Below are positions 59,201 through 64,000 of a stretch of DNA of 64,000 bases, one piece after another. The number at the start of each line of letters is the position of its first letter. Positions within the stretch are counted from its first letter, which is position 1. The stretch comes from Verrucosispora sioxanthis (GTDB lineage Bacteria > Actinomycetota > Actinomycetes > Mycobacteriales > Micromonosporaceae). The notes below the pieces were generated by a model that saw nothing but the letters and a program-made list of their open reading frames with translations, had not been told where the DNA came from and searched no databases. Made by a program: the position numbers and the translations under genes. The stretch lies in assembly GCF_010560025.1 (NCBI RefSeq), contig NZ_SAIY01000002.1, positions 124,001-188,000 on the forward strand, read 5' to 3'.

Positions 59201-59833
59201 TCAGAAGCGAGGCATGCCGCCGAACTGCCGGTCCCCGGCGTCGCCGAGGCCGGGCACGATGAACATGCTGTCGTTGAGGCCGTCGTCGATGGCGGCGGTG
59301 ACCAGGCGCAGCGGCAGCCCGGAACGCTCCAACCGCTGGATGCCGGCCGGCGCGGCGAGCACACAGAGCACGGTGATGTCGGTGCAGCCCCGCTCGGCCA
59401 GCAGCCGGCAGCAGTGCTCCAGGGAACCACCGGTGGCCAGCATCGGGTCGAGGACCAGCACCGGCAGGCCGGCGAGGTCCCGGGGCAGGGACTCCATGTA
59501 GGCGCGCGGCTCGAAGGTCTCCTCGTCACGGGCCAGCCCGACGAAGCCCATCGAGGACTCGGGCAGCAGCCCCAGCGCGGCGTCGGCCATGCCGAGACCC
59601 GCTCGCAGCACCGGCACCAGCAGCGGCGGGTTGGCCAGCCGGGTGCCCTCGGTGGCGGTCACCGGCGTCTGCACCGGGTACGTCTCCACCGGGAAGGAAC
59701 GCGCGGCCTCGTACACCAGCATGGTGGTGAGTTCGTGCAGCGCCGCCCGGAACGTAGAGGAATCGGTGCGCTCGTCCCGCATGGCGGTCAGCCGGGACTG
59801 GGCGAGCGGGTGGTCAATGACGAGTACGTCCAC
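59201..59833 (-). CDS. upp: Uracil phosphoribosyltransferase
   Basis: Pyrimidine salvage enzyme making UMP from uracil and PRPP. The 210-aa protein has [21 protein letters not shown] at the N-terminus, [19 protein letters not shown], the PRPP loop [13 protein letters not shown] and the C-terminal uracil-binding [15 protein letters not shown]. Start GTG 59833. It is divergent from deoC, and both serve nucleoside salvage. Confidence 0.95.
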   Translation of the reverse strand: MDVLVIDHPLAQSRLTAMRDERTDSSTFRAALHELTTMLVYEAARSFPVETYPVQTPVTATEGTRLANPPLLVPVLRAGLGMADAALGLLPESSMGFVGLARDEETFEPRAYMESLPRDLAGLPVLVLDPMLATGGSLEHCCRLLAERGCTDITVLCVLAAPAGIQRLERSGLPLRLVTAAIDDGLNDSMFIVPGLGDAGDRQFGGMPRF

Positions 59834-59923
59834 GATCGCTCAACCTACCCGCCCCGGATACCGACGCGCGGGCCCCGGCCGCGACCAGCGACCTCGCTCA
59901 CCCGTGCGCGCTCCGGCGAACCC

Positions 59924-59939
59924 AGTGACCAAGATCACG
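59924..59939. promoter_or_regulatory. Crp-like palindrome AGTGA-CCAAGA-TCACG at the deoC promoter
   Basis: GTGA-N6-TCAC centred 36 bp before the deoC ATG, which itself stands 7 nt behind TAGACT (59955-59960). The site would overlap the -35 position of the leaderless deoC promoter. Confidence 0.5.
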
Positions 59940-59967
59940 CGGCGTCAGCCTGCGTAGACTTCGGGGC

Positions 59968-60957
59968 ATGACGGCGACAGCGACGTCGGCCCGCTCGGAC
60001 CTCTCCGAGCTGGGACGATCCGAGACCGCTCTGCGGACCTTCCTGCACGGCCTACCGGGCGTGGACCAGGTCGGCGCGGAGCAGCGGGCAGCCCAACTCG
60101 GCACCCGATCCATCAAGACCACCGCCAAGGCCGAGGCGATCGACCTCGCCATCCGGATGGTCGACCTGACCACGCTGGAGGGCGCGGACACCCCCGGCAA
60201 GGTACGGGCGCTCGCCGCGAAGGCGCTGCGGCCCGATCCGGCCGACCCGTCCTGCCCGCACGTCGGCGCGGTCTGCGTCTACCCCTCGATGGTCCCGTAC
60301 GTGGCGGAGGTGCTGCGCGGCAGCGACGTGCATCTGGCCAGCGTGGCCACGTCCTTCCCGTCCGGTCAGGCGCCGCTGGAGATCAAGCTCGCCGACACCC
60401 GCGCCGCCGTCGAGGCGGGTGCCGACGAGATCGACATGGTGATCAACCGGGGCGCCTTCCTGGCCGGGCGCTACACCGAGGTGTACGACGAGATCGTCGC
60501 CACCAAGGAGGCCTGCGGCGGTGCTGATGCCGGTCGCCAGGGGCGACCGCGAGCCCACCTCAAGGTGATCCTGGAAACCGGCGAGTTGGCCACCTACGAC
60601 AACGTGCGCCGCGCCTCCTGGCTGGCGATGCTCGCGGGCGCCGACTTCATCAAGACCTCCACCGGCAAGGTGCCGGTCGCCGCCACGCTGCCGGTGACCC
60701 TGGTGATGCTGGAGGCGGTCCGCGACTTCCGGGCCGCCACCGGGCGGCAGGTCGGCGTGAAGCCGGCCGGCGGCATCAAGACCACCAAGGACGCGATCAA
60801 GTACCTGGTCATGGTCAACGAGACCGTCGGCCCGGACTGGCTGCACCCCGACTGGTTCCGCTTCGGCGCCTCCAGCCTCCTCAACGACCTGCTGATGCAG
60901 CGCACCAAGCTGACGACCGGCGTCTACGCCGGCCCCGACTACTTCACTCTGGACTGA
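59968..60957 (+). CDS. deoC: Deoxyribose-phosphate aldolase
   Basis: Class I aldolase cleaving 2-deoxyribose-5-phosphate to glyceraldehyde-3-phosphate and acetaldehyde. The 329-aa protein has CVYPSMVPYVAEVL, GADEIDMVINRGAFLAG, the Schiff-base Lys in FIKTSTGKVP and GVKPAGGIKT. It is longer than the 220-260 aa of short DeoC forms, matching the actinobacterial/animal type. The acetaldehyde product fits the two aldehyde dehydrogenase-like genes that follow 5 bp later in the same operon. Confidence 0.95.
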   Translation: MTATATSARSDLSELGRSETALRTFLHGLPGVDQVGAEQRAAQLGTRSIKTTAKAEAIDLAIRMVDLTTLEGADTPGKVRALAAKALRPDPADPSCPHVGAVCVYPSMVPYVAEVLRGSDVHLASVATSFPSGQAPLEIKLADTRAAVEAGADEIDMVINRGAFLAGRYTEVYDEIVATKEACGGADAGRQGRPRAHLKVILETGELATYDNVRRASWLAMLAGADFIKTSTGKVPVAATLPVTLVMLEAVRDFRAATGRQVGVKPAGGIKTTKDAIKYLVMVNETVGPDWLHPDWFRFGASSLLNDLLMQRTKLTTGVYAGPDYFTLD

Positions 60958-60962
60958 CCGCG

Positions 60963-62393
60963 ATGTTCGAATACGCACCCGCACCCGAGTCGCGCTCGGT
61001 GGTGGATATCAAAGCCTCCTCTGGGCTGTTCATCAACGGCGAGTTCGTCGACCCGGCCGACGGCGGCAGCTTCAAGTCGATCAACCCGGCCTCCGAGGAG
61101 GTGCTGGCCGAGGTCGCCGAGGGCGGCGCGCAGGACGTGGACCGCGCGGTCCGGGCGGCCCGCAAGGCGTACGAGAAGGTCTGGGGTCCGATGCCGGGCC
61201 GGGACCGGGCCAAGTACCTGTTCCGGATCGCCCGCATCATCCAGGAACGCTCGCGTGAGCTGGCTGTGCTGGAATCGCTCGACAACGGCAAGCCGATCAG
61301 GGAGTCCCGCGACGTCGACCTGCCGCTGGTCGCCGCGCACTTCTTCTACTACGCCGGCTGGGCCGACAAGCTGCCGTACGCCGGCTTCGGCGCGAACCCG
61401 CGGCCGCTCGGCGTGGCGGCGCAGGTCATCCCGTGGAACTTCCCGCTGCTGATGCTGGCCTGGAAGATCGCTCCGGCACTGGCCGCCGGCAACACGGTGG
61501 TGCTGAAGCCGGCCGAGACCACCCCGCTCACCGCGTCGCTGTTCGCCGAAATCTGCCAGCAGGCCGACCTGCCGGCCGGTGTGGTCAACATCGTCACCGG
61601 CGCCGGCGAGACCGGCCGGGCGCTTGTCGAGCACGCCGACGTGGACAAGGTCGCCTTCACCGGCTCCACCGACGTCGGCCGGGCCATCGCCCGCGCGGTC
61701 GCCGGCAGCCGCAAGAAGCTCACCCTGGAACTCGGCGGCAAGGCCGCCAACATCGTCTTCGACGACGCCCCGGTCGACCAGGCGGTCGAGGGCATCGTCA
61801 ACGGGATCTTCTTCAACCAGGGGCACGTCTGCTGCGCCGGCTCCCGGCTGCTGATCCAGGAATCCGTCGCCGAGCAGGTGCTGGAGTCACTCAAGCGACG
61901 AATGGCCCAACTACGCCTCGGCGACCCGCTGGACAAGAACACCGACATCGGTGCCATCAACTCGGCCGCCCAGCTCTCCCGCATCCGCGAGCTGACGACG
62001 GCCGGTGCCGCCGAGGGCGCGCAGCAGTGGTCACCGCCGTGTGAGCTGCCCGAGCGGGGCTTCTGGTTCGCACCGACCATCTTCACCGGGGTCACCCAGG
62101 CACACCGGATCGCCCGGGAGGAGATCTTCGGCCCGGTGCTGTCCGTACTGACCTTCCGCACCCCGGCCGAGGCCGTGGAGAAGGCCAACAACACGCCGTA
62201 CGGGCTGTCGGCGGGGATTTGGACCGAGAAGGGCTCCCGGATCCTGTGGATGGCCGACCGGCTGCGCGCCGGGGTGGTGTGGGCAAACACGTTCAACAAG
62301 TTCGACCCGACCTCGCCGTTCGGCGGCTACAAGGAGTCGGGCTACGGTCGCGAGGGCGGCCGGCACGGGCTGGAGGCGTACCTCAATGTCTGA
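60963..62393 (+). CDS. Aldehyde dehydrogenase, catalytic unit of an ALDH16-like pair
   Basis: NAD(P)-dependent aldehyde dehydrogenase of 476 aa. Visible residues are the oxyanion Asn in IPWNFP (N159), NAD-binding FTGSTDVGR, the general base Glu in TLELGGK (E256) and the nucleophile in GHVCCAGS (C290/C291). EEIFGPVLSVL and PFGGYKESGYGREGG close the fold. It starts 5 bp after deoC and overlaps the next gene by 8 bp. Role: probably oxidises acetaldehyde from DeoC to acetate. Confidence 0.94.
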   Translation: MFEYAPAPESRSVVDIKASSGLFINGEFVDPADGGSFKSINPASEEVLAEVAEGGAQDVDRAVRAARKAYEKVWGPMPGRDRAKYLFRIARIIQERSRELAVLESLDNGKPIRESRDVDLPLVAAHFFYYAGWADKLPYAGFGANPRPLGVAAQVIPWNFPLLMLAWKIAPALAAGNTVVLKPAETTPLTASLFAEICQQADLPAGVVNIVTGAGETGRALVEHADVDKVAFTGSTDVGRAIARAVAGSRKKLTLELGGKAANIVFDDAPVDQAVEGIVNGIFFNQGHVCCAGSRLLIQESVAEQVLESLKRRMAQLRLGDPLDKNTDIGAINSAAQLSRIRELTTAGAAEGAQQWSPPCELPERGFWFAPTIFTGVTQAHRIAREEIFGPVLSVLTFRTPAEAVEKANNTPYGLSAGIWTEKGSRILWMADRLRAGVVWANTFNKFDPTSPFGGYKESGYGREGGRHGLEAYLNV

Positions 62394-63210
62394 GCGGGTC
62401 GCGGTACGCAAGACGTACAAGCTCTTCGTCGGCGGGAAGTTCCCGCGTAGCGAGTCGGGACGGTCGTATCTCGTGCAGGACTCCAACGTGTCGCTGGCCT
62501 CCCGCAAGGACGCGCGGGACGCCGTGGTGGCCGCCCGCGCGGCGGTGAAGGGCTGGGCCGGGGCGACCGCGTACAACCGGGGTCAGATCCTCTACCGAGT
62601 CGCCGAGATGCTGGAGGGCCGGCGCGAGCAGTTCGTCGCGCTCGGAGTGCCGGGCGACGAGGTGGACGCGGCGACCGACCGCTGGGTCTGGTACGCCGGC
62701 TGGTCGGACAAGCTCCCGCAGGTCTACGGGGGCGCGAACCCGGTCGCCGGGCCGTACTTCAACCTGTCGGCGCCCGAGCCGACGGGTGTGGTGGCGGTGG
62801 TCGCCCCCGAGGCACCGGCCCTGCTCGGGCTGGTCAGCGTGATCGCCCCGGCGATCGTCACCGGCAACACGGTGGTGGTGGCCGCCTCGCCGACGGCGCC
62901 GCTGGCCGCGGTGACCCTGGCCGAGGTGCTGGCCACCTCCGACCTGCCCGGCGGGGTGGTCAACATCCTCACCGGCCGGTTGTCGGAGACCGTGCCCACG
63001 CTGGCCGCGCACATGGACGTCAACGCCATCGACCTGACCGGCGTGACCGACGCGGAGCTGGCGGCCGACATGGAGGTCAAGGCGGCGGAGAACCTCAAGC
63101 GGGTACTCCGGCCCGTGTCGGCCGGTCACGACTGGTCGGCGGACCCCGGTCTCGGCCGGATGACAGCCCTGCTGGAGACGAAGACGGTCTGGCATCCCAA
63201 GGGGGTGTGA
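62386..63210 (+). CDS. Catalytically incomplete aldehyde dehydrogenase-like protein (second half of ALDH16-like pair)
   Basis: 274-aa protein made only of the ALDH NAD-binding/oligomerisation region (LFVGGKFPRSESGRS, WYAGWSDKLPQVYGG, NTVVVAASPTAPLAAVTLAE, DLPGGVVNILTG). It has no cysteine at all, and the PWNFP motif is replaced by APEAPA, so it cannot be an active dehydrogenase alone. In ALDH16 proteins such a pseudo-domain is fused to the C-terminus of the active one; here the two are separate genes overlapping by 8 bp. Its last 30 residues diverge from ALDH. Confidence 0.88.
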   Translation: MSERVAVRKTYKLFVGGKFPRSESGRSYLVQDSNVSLASRKDARDAVVAARAAVKGWAGATAYNRGQILYRVAEMLEGRREQFVALGVPGDEVDAATDRWVWYAGWSDKLPQVYGGANPVAGPYFNLSAPEPTGVVAVVAPEAPALLGLVSVIAPAIVTGNTVVVAASPTAPLAAVTLAEVLATSDLPGGVVNILTGRLSETVPTLAAHMDVNAIDLTGVTDAELAADMEVKAAENLKRVLRPVSAGHDWSADPGLGRMTALLETKTVWHPKGV

Positions 63211-63226
63211 ACTCTCCTCGCTCTGG

Positions 63227-63300
63227 GGGTTTCCGGGGAGCCCCACCCGCTCCGGGCGGTCAGGCTTGATCCCTGCGCGGGTGGGGCTCCCCGGAAACCC
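63227..63300. terminator. Perfect 24-bp hairpin after the deoC-ALDH operon
   Basis: Arms 63227-63250 and 63277-63300 are exact complements (GGGTTTCCGGGGAGCCCCAC is the start of the left arm), with a 26-nt loop, 16 bp after the last stop. Probably the operon terminator. Confidence 0.75.
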
Positions 63301-63443
63301 TGACGTGCGCATGGACCGTCTGTGGGTCACGGCTGGCGGGGCGCTGCCCAGCGTCGGGTCCCCGGTCCGGACAACTTCCCGGGAACTGCTGGGTCGAGTT
63401 GGTGACGAGGCAGCACTATCCCCGAAGTTGCTGCGGTGGGGCG

Positions 63444-63481
63444 GACGGGCGTGGGTGGGGGTGGGCGTGGGTGGGGGTGGG
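63444..63481 (+). other. G-rich tract with quadruplex potential in a promoter
   Basis: Seven or more GGG runs with 1-4-nt loops just upstream of the BlaI-type gene. Similar tracts lie at the start of xseA (962-1000) and at 16206-16245. The rest of 63301-63507 holds nothing else I can name. Confidence 0.45.
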
Positions 63482-63507
63482 TCTACTACGGGGGGTAGGA
63501 TTGGGGG

Positions 63508-64000
63508 GTGACTCGGCTGGGGGATCTTGAGCGTGCGGTGATGGACGTGCTTTGGGATGCGGTCCCCGGCACGTCGGATGGGGTCACCGTGCGTGAGGTG
63601 GCCGACGCGTTGGACGGACGCGAGTTGGCGTACACCACCGTGATGACCGTGCTGGACCGGCTGGCCGGCAAGGGCATGGTGCAGCGCGAGCGGGAGGGTC
63701 GGGCGTGGCGGTACCGCGCTGCGGCCAGCCGGGAGGCGTACATCGCCCAACTCATGCTCGACGCGCTCGACCTGGGCGGTAGCCGGGACGCGGCGCTGGT
63801 CCGGTTCGCCCGCTCGGTCACCGGCACCGAGGCGGACGTGCTGCGCGCCGCGCTCACCACGGAGGCCGGGCTGACGGTCGATCCGACCGGGCACGGCCGG
63901 ACGGAAGGCGACGTGCGAGGCGATGCCGGGAACAACCCCGGTCGAGGGTTGACTGATCGGGTCGACTCGCCACCGGCCGACGGAGCGTCCCGCCCCGACC
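63508..64000 (+). CDS. BlaI/MecI/CopY-family transcriptional regulator, 3' end cut by window
   Basis: Winged-helix repressor: RLGDLERAVMDVLWDAVPG, TVREVADALDGRELAYTTVMTVLDRLAGKGMVQRER split by short gaps, then EGRAWRYRAAASREAYIAQLMLDAL. At least 164 codons are open to the window edge, beyond the usual 120-140, with a hydrophilic C-terminal extension (after about residue 125). GTG 63508 stands 6 nt behind TAGGAT (63496-63501), and an imperfect CTACTAC...GGTAGGA symmetry covers that box, as expected for an autorepressor. In actinobacteria such genes usually precede an M56 membrane peptidase. Confidence 0.9.
   Translation, partial: MTRLGDLERAVMDVLWDAVPGTSDGVTVREVADALDGRELAYTTVMTVLDRLAGKGMVQREREGRAWRYRAAASREAYIAQLMLDALDLGGSRDAALVRFARSVTGTEADVLRAALTTEAGLTVDPTGHGRTEGDVRGDAGNNPGRGLTDRVDSPPADGASRPD

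Overview
The window is high-GC actinobacterial DNA. Codon use, many leaderless starts, a class II FBPase (glpX), GTP-dependent PEPCK, multi-subunit acyl-CoA carboxylase, ESX-type (type VII) secretion parts and SigE-family ECF factors point to a Micromonosporaceae relative (Micromonospora or Salinispora-like); this placement is inference, as no rRNA is present. I see no tRNA, rRNA, CRISPR array, insertion sequence or phage gene.

Layout. 1-15.9 kb resembles the mycobacterial lytB2-xseA-xseB-DUF4245-glpX-phoH-uppS block: ispH, xseA/xseB, two tandem lipoproteins, DUF4245, glpX, a DMT transporter, rhomboid protease, lytic transglycosylase, PhoH-like ATPase, small unknowns, an Xre regulator, otsB, a cis-prenyltransferase and a reductase. 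16-21.3 kb holds pckG, two GtrA-like proteins and a PH-domain protein. 21.4-38.9 kb resembles the mycobacterial birA-accD5-accE5-maf-accA3 block but is expanded by an ECF sigma/anti-sigma pair, M50 peptidase, GH25 lysozyme and Ser/Thr kinase, and by a low-GC mycosin-containing secretion module set exactly between accE and maf. 38.9-44.6 kb has LysG/LysE-type regulator and exporter, guaB1, a TetR/DoxX pair and a truncated threonyl-tRNA synthetase behind a threonine-rich leader peptide. 45-64 kb runs lpdA, small enzymes, DUF4349, an M20 amidohydrolase, an acyl-CoA mutase, a second kinase, phosphosugar mutase, upp, deoC, two aldehyde dehydrogenase-like genes and the start of a BlaI-type regulator.

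The most interesting item is at 43.2-44.6 kb: a 406-residue ThrRS without TGS and editing domains, preceded by a 17-codon leader with three consecutive Thr codons and a perfect 15-bp hairpin. This looks like ribosome-mediated attenuation of a second, editing-free ThrRS. Others are a split ALDH16-like pair downstream of deoC, a recurring TTGATCATGA inverted-repeat element that gives both of two convergent genes their stop codon, and several operator palindromes in divergent promoters.

A caution: six genes (birA, the 27.6-30.2 kb kinase, tetR, an SCO6745-like gene, a coiled-coil gene and the phosphosugar mutase) carry apparent frameshifts, nearly all explained by one missing base in a G or C run. 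The shared pattern suggests base-calling errors more than true pseudogenes.
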